Part shown: in pieces, positions 42,430-54,005 of the stretch | Layout: each line of letters begins with the position of its first letter | Position numbering within the stretch: the stretch's first letter is position 1 | Notes under the pieces: model-generated | What the model was told of the DNA's origin: nothing | Database searches by the model: none | The model's input: the letters and a program-made list of their open reading frames with translations, nothing else | DNA from: Neoechinorhynchus agilis | Lineage: Eukaryota > Acanthocephala | Length of the DNA: 64,000 bases | Direction: 5' to 3' | Assembly (NCBI GenBank): GCA_051530055.1 | Contig: CM121341.1 | Span: 9,920,001-9,984,000 of the forward strand | Position numbers and translations under genes: made by a program

Positions 42430-43010
42430 AAAATGTAAAATTCCTTAATTTTCTGCCGAAAATAGGAGAACATTTGCAAAGTCCGCTAAGTATGGAAGGA
42501 AGGAAACCTACTTCAAGGCAATTACAGAAACCTCAAATGGCAAAATTTAAAGGACAAAAGCGTCGAAATTATCGATGAATTAAAAGAATAAAGGAATCAC
42601 ACCACGATCAATAAATAACCACAAAAATTGGAATTCATTTTAAATGCGATCGTGATGAGAACCAGCAGTTGCAAAAGAACCAAAATATGAAATATTGCGG
42701 GAAAATATGATCTCCGACAAACAATTTCTCGGGATATTTACCCCATTTCTGGAATACTACGATTATAATCTTTTGCCATTTCAAGTAATGAGCAGAAGCT
42801 CAAGTCCTGAACTCAGGTAGATCAATGACAAAAATGAGTTAAAATTGTTACAGCTCTCTCTTTCGGTTAATTAGCGCCAGGACTACTGAGTTATTTGCGT
42901 TTTCTTGTCCTAACGTAATGCGCGGATTTGCTCAGTTCGATCGATTAGAGAGAATATCGTAGAGATTCCGTCGAAAGGTAGTCGTCTTAAAGCTAAGTTT
43001 GACCGACTTA
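42430..43010. other. No recognised gene
   Basis: AT-rich. The last part (from about 42900) may be the leader of the following PLE. Confidence 0.3.
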
Positions 43011-43099
43011 TAGAACGCTCAAACGTAGCTGAGGATTTTCAAAAGCGTGACGCAAATATCGAAATTACAGTTGATAGCCCCGAAATTCCCGCTGGAACT

Positions 43100-44548
43100 T
43101 TGACATCTGCCCAGAAGGATGTCCTGTCGAGAGGACCGGCATTTGTTCCAAGACGTAAGTTCGCGGAACGAGAAACCTTTCAGCTTCAGATTGACGTTGC
43201 GAGGCTAGCCTATCAACTACGTTGGAAATCAAACACGGAGAGATATGAACGATCGCTTCCTACTGCAACTGGGATGAACTCTACTTCTGAAACTTCCCCG
43301 AGGAAGAGATTTTCTTTTGAAGGCAAGTTCGTTGTTGCTCCTCGAGCAGATGACAATATTGAGAGGAATTTGGTTTGTTTTCTAGAGAAACTTGAATTTA
43401 TATGCCAGACTCAAATAAGGAGAACATCTTCAAACAATCTTCCTGACGCTCAAATGCAGGCACTAAAGGACATCAAAAAGTCTACTCAAGAAAAGACGAT
43501 GAGGGTGTCTGTCAGTGACAAAGATGGCGAATTGGTTGTTCTGACGAAGCATTATGAAGACGAAATGATGAAGAAATTGATTTCCGATGAATCTCTATAT
43601 AAGCCTGAAACGGAGGATGATTCCGATGAGAAACGATGCAGTTTGAACGAAGCTTTGCGCAGGATAGTCACGCGTAGGAACCTTACGAGAATGCACGCAT
43701 TTACCCAAGGGCCCTTACGTACCCCAGTTCTATATGCGATGGTAAAGACCCATAAGATGCCGGAGGTCTTATTGAGAGGAGACCAGCTCAAATGCAGACC
43801 AATTGAATCTACAATAAATGGACCAGCATATAGGGTATCCAAACTGCTAGCCAAGATGTTGGCTCCTTTGGATGGAGATGGGCCAGCATACATCAAAAAT
43901 ACGCGCGGACTAACAGAAACATTGGAATCGAGGCAAGATATCCTGCAACGATCTAAAGTGATGTCCTTCGATTTCCAAAGCTTATATACAAATGTCGACA
44001 CTGAAGCCGCAATTGATACATTGGCCAGGAAGTTGCAAGAACGTCGGACAAACCTGTTCGGAATGGAACCTTCTGCTGTGTTGATGCTCACACGTCTGGT
44101 CCTACAATGCAACCTTTTTCGATTCCGAAATCAACTGTATCGTCAAGTCCGTGGTCTCGCGATGGGTAACAGTCTTGCGCCAGTCTTGGCTAATCTATTC
44201 CTTGATGGCTTAGAGGGGCAGCACATTTTTCCACATCTTTCGTCGAGTCAAATCTATCTCCGATATGTGGATGATGTGCTGCTAACCTACCACGAGGACA
44301 GTGAGGTCGACACAATCGAAGAAAAGCTAAATTCAATGGATTTAGCAGGTATCTGGTCCTTCATCGTGAGTCACACCATCCATGGATCATCAAGCAATCT
44401 ATCTTCACAGAAATGTGGAAAACAGCAATATGTGCTTCGACGGATCAAGGAAAACACGAGGCGGAGGAGCGGATTAAGCAACTGTTCGCATTACCAGGTT
44501 GACGGCTGGTGCGAGGAAAAAAGAGAAAAGATTCGATCGACGAAGTAG
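43100..44548 (+). CDS. PLE reverse transcriptase
   Basis: See the element entry for domain order. The frame is open over 482 codons, and the catalytic aspartates of motifs A (SFDFQ) and C (YVDD) are present. The C-terminal 60 residues do not look like a normal Penelope thumb. The upstream sequence from 43012 is also coding-like without a stop, so translation may begin earlier. The enzyme would copy element RNA at the target; whether this copy is functional is doubtful. Confidence 0.8.
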   Translation: MTSAQKDVLSRGPAFVPRRKFAERETFQLQIDVARLAYQLRWKSNTERYERSLPTATGMNSTSETSPRKRFSFEGKFVVAPRADDNIERNLVCFLEKLEFICQTQIRRTSSNNLPDAQMQALKDIKKSTQEKTMRVSVSDKDGELVVLTKHYEDEMMKKLISDESLYKPETEDDSDEKRCSLNEALRRIVTRRNLTRMHAFTQGPLRTPVLYAMVKTHKMPEVLLRGDQLKCRPIESTINGPAYRVSKLLAKMLAPLDGDGPAYIKNTRGLTETLESRQDILQRSKVMSFDFQSLYTNVDTEAAIDTLARKLQERRTNLFGMEPSAVLMLTRLVLQCNLFRFRNQLYRQVRGLAMGNSLAPVLANLFLDGLEGQHIFPHLSSSQIYLRYVDDVLLTYHEDSEVDTIEEKLNSMDLAGIWSFIVSHTIHGSSSNLSSQKCGKQQYVLRRIKENTRRRSGLSNCSHYQVDGWCEEKREKIRSTK

Positions 44549-45194
44549 ATTAGCAGAGGAAAGTCTACCAGTCCTAAAAGTGCCATTCGTCGATGAAGGA
44601 TTCATGACCGAAGTCAAGAAAGCATTGCGGCAATGCAAGTTAAAAGCGCGAGTTGTCCACAGGATAGGGCCATCACTCAGACAGATTTTGAAACAGGCCG
44701 AGCACCACGAGGATCAAAATCGTTGTCCGAAGGCATGTCTGATGTGCCCCCATTGCAGCCCTTCAAGGAACGAAGAAGGACGATTCCTCAGACCGTCTTG
44801 CCAATCAATATGCGTGGTATATAGGATGTTGTGCCGGCTATGCAAGGACGAAGGACGGACAACGTTCTACGTTGGCAAGACTGAAAGAACATTACGTTCA
44901 CGTGTGACGGAACACGTGCGTAATGCGCGCAATCTGACAGCTCTGTCATTCCGATCGACCCCATGGGCTACCCATTTCGCTACCTCTCACGTTGGTGCCA
45001 GCCCAGCCTTCGAGATTGAGGTGATGCACAAGGCATCCGATCCGGTGGATCTCTCGATTGCCGAAGCGCTATGCATTAATCGTGGGAGAGTAGTGGGATT
45101 GGGTGGGGTTACGAGCAGCAAGGACAGACACAACGAGGCAGAGGGGATGCTCAATAAGAGGGATGAGCTGACGGACAGCGTTGCCCTCCTCTGA
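44499..45194 (+). CDS. PLE GIY-YIG endonuclease part
   Basis: A 231-codon frame overlapping the RT frame by 50 bp in another phase. Residues 60-110 contain CPKACLMCPHC, a likely zinc-binding linker seen ahead of GIY-YIG in many PLEs. Residues 108-190 are the nuclease (FYVGKTERTLRSRVTEHVRN) with the conserved Arg and an Ala-Leu-Cys helix carrying the metal-binding Glu (SIAEALCIN). In intact elements this domain is fused to RT. Confidence 0.8.
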   Translation: MTAGARKKEKRFDRRSRLAEESLPVLKVPFVDEGFMTEVKKALRQCKLKARVVHRIGPSLRQILKQAEHHEDQNRCPKACLMCPHCSPSRNEEGRFLRPSCQSICVVYRMLCRLCKDEGRTTFYVGKTERTLRSRVTEHVRNARNLTALSFRSTPWATHFATSHVGASPAFEIEVMHKASDPVDLSIAEALCINRGRVVGLGGVTSSKDRHNEAEGMLNKRDELTDSVALL

Positions 45195-45309
45195 TTCCTT
45201 TTCAGATAACCGAAGAAAAGCTTCCTGACGAAGACGCAAGGCGTCGAAAATTTGAAGTAAGAAATAAATAAAACACTCATTTTTCGTTCGATAATAAATC
45301 TGGAAGGTC

Positions 45310-45560
45310 GAAATCAACGTACATTTTTAAACGAAAATTGGAATATCGACGTTTCCAATAATTTCAAGAAATATTACTCACATTGAGGCGCTCGTCCTTG
45401 TCGCGAATGTTCTATTATTCGCTACAAAATCGTTCGATTCTTCAGGAAACAAAAAGAACAATGGAAGGAACACGAATGCATCGATTAAAAGCGGGCAGCG
45501 ATTTGGAAGGTACGAAAAAATAGAAGAATTCAAGCTCTGTGTAATGATTTCTCGACGCCT
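45310..45560 (+). repeat. Dispersed repeat R7, copy
   Basis: Another R7 member: AAAATTGGAATATCGACG, AAAGCGGGCAGCGATTTGG and AGAAGAATTCAAGCTCTG are shared with 26525-26790 and 51865-52110. It follows directly on the PLE 3' end. Confidence 0.8.
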
Positions 45561-46640
45561 TCACAAAAAGTTTCATTCCTTGCCAATGGACTTTATAGAA
45601 GAAAAAGACAGGAATTTCAATCGCTCTTCAACTGTAAAATCAAGTTTCTTTTAATGGCGGAAGCCTCCAGACACGTTCGAGATTATTGATGTTCCCAGCA
45701 ATCCTGTGAGTGAAACTGCTTTGAGATTCGCTTCTCGCCTGCGATCTCAATGGACTGATTATCCCAATGGGAGAAGACCAGAAACAAATCGAAAATTTGT
45801 GTTGCGATGTGTGATTGACAATGGCAGGAAGGAGTTATGAGTTGAGATTTGGTGTTATTCTGCCACGGTTGGATGAGCCGATTTTTGGTATATTTATATC
45901 GGGAATGGCCGCTGATTTTTACTTTGGAAAAATTGGGAGATAGAGAATTATGATTTATCGGACGTTGATGGAGGCGCACAATTAATTTTAGACGTGATAG
46001 ATGTTTTAATTTATTTGTTAATAGCGTATGCGGATGCTTATGCTGAGAAAATAAGGTTTATAGGGATACTGGTAACACGCGATGTTGGTACAGATGTATC
46101 AATCGAGTGATTGGGGTTTGATGATTTAATACAATAATATTTATGTGGATAGATCCGAAGAGGAAGTTGTGAAGCAGGGAACTTCTATCTCCTGTTGAAG
46201 ATGAGAGAGGCAATGAGTACTACGTGGAAATTTACTGTGCGAAGACGCGGGCGTGGGTAGCTTAAAATCTGTGAACGATATAATTGCAAATTTGATTTAG
46301 AAATTAACTCACATCATTTTTACAGGCATTTACGAATATTCACGTCACCGCTCTGGATCACCCAGCTGCCGTCCCTGTGATATGGTTGAAAGTACAGATG
46401 CAACGTTGCCTAGTTGCACAGCCGGACTTATGCTTTCCAAGAGTAATGCCCATGCCTTTGGATCGTCAGTGATTCGTCTGAATCTCTTCGACTATTACTT
46501 GACTAGGTCCTGCGCCGCGGTGCTAAACGATCCGAGTGTATCGGCGCCAAAGTGAACAAAATAATCATTTCGACCTAGGTAACGGTACTTTGTCTTTTTT
46601 GCGTAGAAAATTCTGATAATTCGAAGGTTCAGTTCTCAAA
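45561..46640. other. No recognised gene
   Basis: About 1.1 kb of mixed composition with no supported frame. The minus-strand frame at 45683-45979 has no family match. No repeat seen elsewhere in the window. Confidence 0.4.
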
Positions 46641-46644
46641 GAAA

Positions 46645-49530
46645 ATCTCGACTGAAAACAAGCACCGAACTGCATACATATTGCCTACAATCGACGCTAC
46701 TGACGCAGACACCTTGAACGCACCACTTATCGATCATGATCAACCTGAGAAGACCAATGCTGCCGGGCTTCCACGCGTCTCTACTGGTGTGTGTTCGGTT
46801 TGCGGTAAGTCTTGTAAATTAACCAATTGGGGGGTTTTGTTTACCCATGGTCCCGGGATTCCGCTGTAGTAGGTCCCGTTCTCCACCACAATCAACCGAT
46901 CTGTTTATTCCTGGGACCTCTCAGATCACCACTGACTCCATTTCGATACCTGATGTCGTGCGGTTTCTGCCCAGGAACGTCCTGAAACAGATCCCAAGGG
47001 GCGCACGATATCAGGTCGCGAAAGCATTTACGGGATTGCTCAACGATTGCCTCCAAAATAATTGAGCTCCATCATGGGCACGGTTCTTCGCATTCCCGCG
47101 CTTAGTACTTTGCACCAGTGATGATTCTGGGGTGTCTTTGACATCAATAATCAAGGAAAGGGTGGAATCCTTCGAGCAACTATTTAACAATTTGGAAATG
47201 AAATTTCGCGAGGTTCGTAAGGGACGCACGAAGGAAGGGTTTCGTTGCCGTTTTTCAAAGCGATCCCTGACTGAACGTGTCTCTTCGAAGCTTGCGGACG
47301 AAGATGTTCAGGGGCTGTTCGGTTATTGTCATCCTCCGACAGTTTTGCAGAAGGAGAAAACGAGACACTACAAATACTCAGGTTAAAACACCCATGCAGT
47401 AGTGGCAGTTTTCAAATTCCACCTCCTCCCATACAAGACAGGACACCCACTAAAATTTGAGAGTTAAAAAGGCCAGATCATCTTTTACCTATAGTTCGGG
47501 TCATGGCCCGACGGTCTAAGGCCTCAGCACCTAATGTCCTTTACAGCTGGTGAAGCAGCTCTCTCTAGAAAGTGCGCTTTCGCAAGTTGTCGACCGCCTG
47601 ACTGGAGAGGATTTGAATCCCGTTGCAAAAGACCTATTTTTCGGAGCATCATTATGTGTCCTCACAAAAAAAGAAGGTGGGATTCGTCCCATCGCCGTAT
47701 CTTCGACAATACGCCGACTTGCAAGAAATATTCTCTGCAAACGTATCACCGAAAACCGGGCAGCAACTTCGCCCAGTTCAACTGGGCTGCTGCACATCCC
47801 GCGGGCGGAAGCTATTGTCCACGCGCTCCGAAACTTTTCCACGAGGAGTCCAGAGGCGTGATTCCTAAGTGCGATTTTCAGAACGCCCTTAACTCTCTCA
47901 ATAGAGAAAGCACGTTCTGCGCAATTAGGGATCACACGCCAGAAGCCTTCCAGTATTTTCTCAGTGCCTACGGAACCGCGACTCCTTTGCTTTTCGAAGA
48001 CCACCTAATTTGGTCCGAAAGAGGAGTGCAGCAAAGAGATCCTTTCGGTCCAACCGCATTCTGCCTAACAGTAAATTCAAAAGCATACTCTTTCCATTTC
48101 AGCATCAACGCTTGGTACTTGGATTCCGTTGTACTGCGCGATTTGGAGACGCTGATTTGGGAGCTCGAGAATGGGCATTGAGCTCCATGCTGGGAAGTGT
48201 GAGCTCCTAGCATTAAATATCGAAGACGCCGCCAAAGTCAAGGAGCTAGTAAATGGGCTCGAGGCCGAAGCTCCAGGTCTGAAAGTGGTAACTTTAGAGC
48301 GACTCAGCCTCCCGGGTAATTGCATCTTTGATTCTAATGTGGAAATTGAGATCGGCCGTGTCATACCGAAACTTTCGTTGCTGTGCGATAGGGTGAGCGC
48401 TCTCTCGGCTCACGAAGCGTAATTTCTGATAAAGAACGCACTCTTTATCCCAAAAGGTTATATAAGGTCCGCACAGCAACATTCTTCAAACCTAAAGAAG
48501 GATTAGCTAAGCTGGACGACAAGGTGAGGGCTTGTCTCTAGCGTGCTTTAAATGTCGAGCTCTCATGTGAGGCGTGGCGACAAGCTTCATTGCCTGTGCC
48601 ATCTGGGGGAATGGGCATTCGGGCGCTAGTAGACCTTGCCTTGCCAGCATTTCTTGGATCGTATGAGGGGCGTCAACCGATAGCGAAGATAATTCTGAGG
48701 GGAAAGTTTTGTCTTGACCAAGACTGTGGTGACAGTTGAAGAATGGTGCAAGCAGACTGGCGCTAACCATGTTCCCGTGAATGGCCTCAGACAGTCGATG
48801 TGGGACGGACCTCTCGTCGCGAGTGCTCACAGCTCTCTACTTTCAGGTTCTCGCGATCGGGTCGTCCGAGCTAGATCGTTGGCAGTTTCGACACGAGAAT
48901 GGGGGGCGTGGTTGGAGGCTGTTCTTCTGGCATCTGTGGGAACTTCTCACTGATGAGGTAACGGGGATCGCAGTGTTTTTACGTCTCGGTTTTCCGATAT
49001 GCACGCCTGTCGACGTGGGTCTTTGGTTGATGCTTTCCCTCGACACGCTCCCGTTTGCCGAAAGTCAGGAGGAAGGTTCTCATGCCATTCTGAGATCAAT
49101 ACCGTAATTTTTCGGGCATTGAGAAGGACGAACTTCTCCAACATCTTGGAACCCGCCCCATCTTTGTCGACTAGACGGTCGTCGACCTGACCGAATTTTG
49201 GTCTTTCCGTGGCGGGAGGGCAAATGCCCTCTCTGTGACGCCACGTGTGTGGATACCCTCGCAACCAGCAACATCCCCTACTCCCTCGAAATCGCCGGTG
49301 GTGCCGCCAGTGCAGCGGAAGGGAGGAAGGTGCGAAAATGTAGGAATTTAGCAAGGGCCTACTATTCTTTCCCCTTCGGAGTAGAGCTGTATGGAGCGCT
49401 TGGCAGCTCGGCACTCACTCTGCTCCAGGATTTCTCGAAGAAATTGAAAGAAACCACCGGCGACGTACGAGCAGGTGTATTCCTGCGACAAAATATCTCG
49501 CTTGCAGGAGAAGATCCGATTTTGCGGGCG
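46645..49530 (+). mobile_element. RLE-family LINE, copy B
   Basis: Parallel to copy A from the N-terminal finger (CSVCGKSCKL, about 46794) to the C terminus (near 49530). It keeps the RT fingers that copy A lost (FGASLCVLTKKEGGIRPIAV, about 47640). Motif A is present as CDFQNALNSLNRES (about 47870), motif B as GVQQRDPFGPTAF, and motif C is damaged by loss of several codons after AWYLD (about 48110). Codons follow for the thumb, the knuckle region (about 49020-49060) and the endonuclease block, where the first Trp of WDATCVDTL is Cys. There are more frame changes than in copy A. The last 30 codons differ from copy A. Insertion of about 140 unrelated bases near 47440-47540 is likely. Confidence 0.85.
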
Positions 49531-49567
49531 GTGGTGATTGTATCGGACTGATTTAGTTTCTCTAAAG

Positions 49568-49750
49568 TTGAGGGAGATGATTGCTGGAATGGACAACTTG
49601 GTAAATCAATAATCCGCGACTGAAGAAAGAATATAAAGAAAAAACGTCGGACCGAGACAAAGAGAATGGCGTATTATGAATCTCTTGGTGAGAGAAAAGG
49701 AAGTGGAAAATCGAAAATCAAGATTTTATGGAAAAATTAGCTGGTGATTG
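49568..49750 (+). repeat. Dispersed repeat R5, copy 2
   Basis: Partner of 26190-26375. It lies directly upstream of a Gypsy relic, again linking R5 to LTR-derived DNA. Confidence 0.75.
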
Positions 49751-49786
49751 TGATGGATGATTGATATTGCACACAATGCGCTAAGC

Positions 49787-51712
49787 GATATTAATGTGCA
49801 ACGCGCCATTAATGCGAGAGAGCAAACCGGGTGTTTGTGTTTTGTTCGAAGGTTTTACTAAAAAGGTTACTCATGTCATTTGGCGACGAGGAACTGCAGA
49901 AAAGACGGATTACGATTGAGGAGGTTCTGGTCAACCAGCAGCAACTGATGAAGATGCTACTGGAAAATCGACAAGGAAATAATGCTGATAACAGGATCAA
50001 TATCACAGGATTCCGGAGCTATGTGCTAGCAAAAGAAGAATGGGCGGGATACGAAGCTCAGCCGGAAAAGCATTTTGAAGGCGACCGAAGTCAATATCCG
50101 GGATGCAATAATCATTAATACTCCTCACGAGGAAGTGAGAAGGGCTGTTTTCAGCCGTAAAGATCCTACACTGAAGATCTTGCTGGAGATCACCGACACC
50201 TTGGAAAGCACGAAAGAAGCCATGAAGATTATGGTGTCTGCGAATAACAGGTCGCTTTCTGATTCAGAGCTCAAGGCAGTGAGCAGCTGGTCAAACAACC
50301 AAAAGCGTACGAAAAATCGTAAGTCTGTTGAATCGCCAGAACGCTGCAAGGTAAATGTTTCCGATGTGGAAGAGAGCATGGCGATTTTAGCAAGTGTAGA
50401 GCAAAGACGGTGAAGTGCTTTAAGCGTAACAAGGTAGGGCATTTATCCCGATGCTGCAAGAATTCCAAAGATGTGAATCAATTAAGGCTGGACAAGAAGC
50501 TGGGTGAACCTAGACTGCACAATGCACCGGTCATTAGAGCATTTGGGGGAACGAAAATCGAAACTCTGGGTGTCTGCGATGTGCAAGTAAAATTAGATCA
50601 ACGAATCAAGAAGCTGAACGTGACTGTGATCACTGGGATAAAGCGCTCGATTTTTGGTCTACCGTGGATAAGATCCCAGAAGCCCGAATCATCCAAGTCA
50701 ATCAGATCCATGAAGATCCAGCGAATACCCAATCGATAAAAACTATGATTTGTGAGCAGTTTCCGATACCATTCGATGGCAACTCAAGAGCTGTAAAGAG
50801 TTTCGAGGCCAGTTTTGCTGCGTTATCTCATGTCCAAGGACCTGTTCATAAGGCAAGGAGAGTACCATTTTCATTATATCATGCGGTAGGAGAGGAACTG
50901 GAAAGATTAGTGAAGGACGAGATATTGGTACCAGTTGATGTGGCTAAAAATGAGTTGACATGGTCCACTCACCGATTTTCAAAGCTGCCATAGACATGCG
51001 ACTGACAAAACAGGCGGCAGTACATGATATTATCGTGAGGAAAACTATATGTGACGATTTCAATCACCCTAAATTCCCATCTTAGAGTGGACTCTTTTCA
51101 GATACCTACATTTGGCGAAGTAACTCAAAAACTGGCAAACGCTCGTTGGAATAGTACCGTTGACTTGAAAGATGCCTATCTGCCAATTCCGGTCGATTGC
51201 CAAATCAGTAGGATGCTCACGATATCCACTCCATTCGGATATTTCAGATACAAAAGATTGCCACTGGGAATTTCTTTTGCACCTGCAATTTTTCAGAGAT
51301 ATATCAACGCAGTTCTCAAATTAATTTCAAATACAGCAGCTTACTTGGATGACATTATTATCGCTACAGAAACAATGGAGCACGAAAGATGTTTGAAGAG
51401 AGTGTTACAGCGTTTGGAAGACGAAGGCATGCGAGTTCAAGGGGATAAGTGTGTTTTTGCAGCTAAAGACATTCGATGTTTGGTCCACATAATCTCCGAA
51501 AACAGGATCTTACCGATTCATGATAGAACAAGAGCGTTAACAGAGGCTTCGCCTCCTAGTAACGCGAAGGAATTGAGGAGTTTCATCGTACTGGCTAACT
51601 TTCACGCTCGATTCTATCCGGCAATATTAATGCGCAACGCGCCATTAATGCGAGAGCCAACCGGGTGTTTGTGTTTTGTTCGAAGGTTTTACTAAAAAGG
51701 TTATTCATGTCA
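49787..51712 (+). mobile_element. Ty3/Gypsy LTR retrotransposon fossil
   Basis: A degraded element with gag (from about 49873), a knuckle region (CFKRNKVGHLSRC, about 50413), a protease-RT linker and the front of RT (PFGYFRYKRLPLG, YLDDIIIATET). RNase H and integrase are absent. About 90 bp at its start (49787-49880) recur at 51624-51712, the usual sign of LTR-leader sequence at both ends. It has several breaks. The family resembles that at 58030 in gag style (NSPHEEIRR / NTPHEEVRR), but it is a separate copy. Confidence 0.85.
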
Positions 51713-52140
51713 GTGATACAGCGTTAAAACTCACTGAACGGACGATTGCGCTTAATGAAACATCGTTAAAATCGCGTTGTTAAAGTAGAATAAAGCGTCC
51801 ACATTGGCAAGCAGCTCAATTTATCCTGCTTTTCATGCATAAAACATTTTTGACGCAATTGCAGAAATAAATGTACATTTTTAAACGAAAATTGGAATAT
51901 CGACGTTTCCAATAATTTCGAGAAATATTACGTTTCGTTTATTCGCTCCGAAATCGCTCAATTCATCAAGGAGCAAAAAGAACGGCGGGAGGAACACGAA
52001 TGCATCGATAGAAAGCGGACGGCGATATGGAAGCTACGAAAAAATGGAAGAATTTACGATCTGTGTAAACGATTTGGCGCCCGTTTAAAGAAATTTTCCT
52101 AATTTTTGAAAAAATTAGTTTGTGAGAAGTTGCCATTTTT
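51713..52140 (+). repeat. Repeats R6 and R7, compound copy
   Basis: R6 (51733-51870, with AGTAGAATAAAGCGTCCAC) then R7 (51865-52110). The same order occurs at 26380-26890. It follows the second copy of the Gypsy leader, so R6-R7 is probably the non-coding or degenerate body of a related LTR element. Confidence 0.8.
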
Positions 52141-52419
52141 CGTTTTCTAATGTGTTGCATATGAACTGTTTAAAAGTTCAACGTTGAACCGATGGATAGT
52201 TGCAGATTTTCTAGAATAGAAACTAACAATCGATTTAAAAGGTGCTGCGGTCTCTTAAATAAGTTCATAAATCGCAGTGCAATCGGAAATTAACAAATAA
52301 CGCTTTTCCTCCTAATCAGATGGACCGATTGGGGTCGTGGCCAGAAATTTTAAAAGCCATTTCATTTAAAAAAGTAAAAAACGGAATCGCAACCTAACGT
52401 TGAAACGGAGAGTGTCAAA

Positions 52420-52740
52420 CCACCAGCCAATGTTTTGTAAAAGTGCACTTAACCTAGGAGCAGAAATTGCTCTCACGCTCCTAAGCTCGGATACAAAACC
52501 TCATCTCCTGGAAAAGGATGTCCAACTCGAATAACCTCGTGCCTAGTCGACATTTTCAAACGTAAATCAGAAAGCATATTTCGCATATCTCACTAAAAAG
52601 TGGCCACCGGTCATGCTCAGACAATTATTGTAAAACGGTTGCCCGATGGGCTCGTCAAGATAAAAATTACGGCGTAAAAAAGAATCAATTATCTCATTTC
52701 TGGAACAATGAGATTCTATTGCGTGAACATCTAATTTGAG
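52420..52740 (+). repeat. Dispersed repeat R3, copy 3
   Basis: Longest R3 copy. Matches 37755-38025 along its length apart from an extra patch at about 52645-52680. Confidence 0.8.
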
Positions 52741-52807
52741 TTTGCAGCATCGTGTCGGGTGTGTGTGATTGTTAGATTAATAAAAATCTGGCGACGAGGA
52801 TTATTTC

Positions 52808-53015
52808 TGCCATTGCGTCAAAAATGTTTTATGCATGAAAAGCAGAATAAATTGAGCTGCTTGCCAATGTGGACGCTTTATTCTACTTTAACAACGCGAT
52901 TTTAACGATGTTTCATTAAGCGCAATCGTCCGTTCAGTGAGTTTTAACGCTGTATCACTGACATGAATAACCTTTTTTGTAAAACATTCCAACAAAACAC
53001 AAACACCCGGTTAGC
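52808..53015 (-). repeat. Repeat R6 with Gypsy leader, inverted
   Basis: Reverse complement of 51650-51868 (leader word ACCGGGTGTTTGTGTTTTGT through R6). Together the two form an inverted repeat with arms of about 210 bp and a loop of about 940 bp. Confidence 0.85.
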
Positions 53016-53209
53016 TCTTCCAAAAAATCTTAAATGGAGTCGAATTTGCAAGAATATCAAGATGCCTAACGTCTATTCGTGAAAAAGAATTCAATTTTTT
53101 TCTTTTGAACCTTAAAAAACAAAGCAAGCTTCCGGACGTGGATTATAAGATCCTTCGCTCAACCGATGCTTGAAGAGCGCAATGGAATCTTCGGAGAAGG
53201 TTGGTGTCT

Positions 53210-54005
53210 TCGGGAGCTGATTTCGTATCAAGATTGAAATCATCGTGGAATTCCAAGTATAGAATGATGTCGGCAGATGTGGTTTCTCTGTTCACGAAAA
53301 TTCCTATCGATGAAGTAATAGAATTCACAGTTCCAATCCTGTATTCGAATGCTGAATGGAAGTTAACCATAAGCGACTGACGAAAATCATTGCATTTTTG
53401 TACCAGATTCTGCAACTTCCAATTTAATGGCATCGACTACGACCAGATAGGCGGAGACTTGCTGATCTGTACATGCGACACTGGGAGGGCGAACATTTGT
53501 CGTCGATGAGGGACATCAATACCTGGCTTAGATATGTTGACGACACGTTCCTGTTAATTACCCTTCGGAGACTAGTATAGATCGTCTTAAGTTCGAGTTA
53601 AACGGAAAAAACAGGAATATTCAGTGGACGATTTAGGATGAGGATCAAGGAATATTTCCTTTTCTCGATGTAAGAATTGATCGATCATACAATGGTCACA
53701 ACACGACCAGCGTATACCGAAAGAGAGGTATAACAGTGGGCCTTGTGCCATGGACATCAGCCCAACCTCGAAAATACAAGATATCGAGGATCGGATCGCT
53801 CATCTTCCGCGCTCTCACACACTGCAGCAATGACAAGTTGGTCAACGAGGAGATTGATTTCCTAAAATACCTATCAGGTCGAAATGGCTATCCGCTCCAG
53901 GTTTTTGAACGGTGTGTTCGGAATGTGTGGTATGCATCCCAAAGTGAGTCGAAGTCGATAAAGGAAAGTGTGTTTATTGAGCTACCATTTCCTGATGATC
54001 GCTCG
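53210..54005 (+). mobile_element. PLE fragment, RT part (5' of nested LINE)
   Basis: Penelope-type pieces in order: SADVVSLFTKIPIDEVIEF (about 53275-53325), WLRYVDDTFLL (about 53530) and the thumb-downstream region SAQPRKYKISRIGSLIFRAL (about 53755). Broken in several places. The matching GIY-YIG part lies at 56799-57260 on the same strand, with LINE-B between. Confidence 0.8.

Larger units (their letters stand above)
43012..45300 (+). mobile_element. Penelope-like element, long-N-terminus type
   Basis: The least damaged PLE in the window. A 482-codon frame (43100-44548) holds a long N-terminal region (to about residue 210), then RT motifs: YAMVKTHKMPE, motif A MSFDFQSLYTNVDTEA (about residue 290), motif B GLAMGNSLAPVLANLF (about 351) and motif C IYLRYVDDVLL (about 388). 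A second frame (44499-45194) holds a Cys-rich linker (CPKACLMCPHC) and the GIY-YIG domain with TFYVGKTERTLRSRVTEH (about residue 120). The part between RT thumb and linker looks shortened. This lineage differs from the Penelope/Poseidon type at 10699: NSLAP instead of SPLxP, and VGKT instead of IGQT. The 3' end is near 45300. Confidence 0.85.

Noticed and set aside
45683-45979. 98-codon minus-strand frame
   Set aside because: Lysine/Asn/Ser-rich product typical of AT-rich noncoding DNA; no similarity recognised and no transcription signal.
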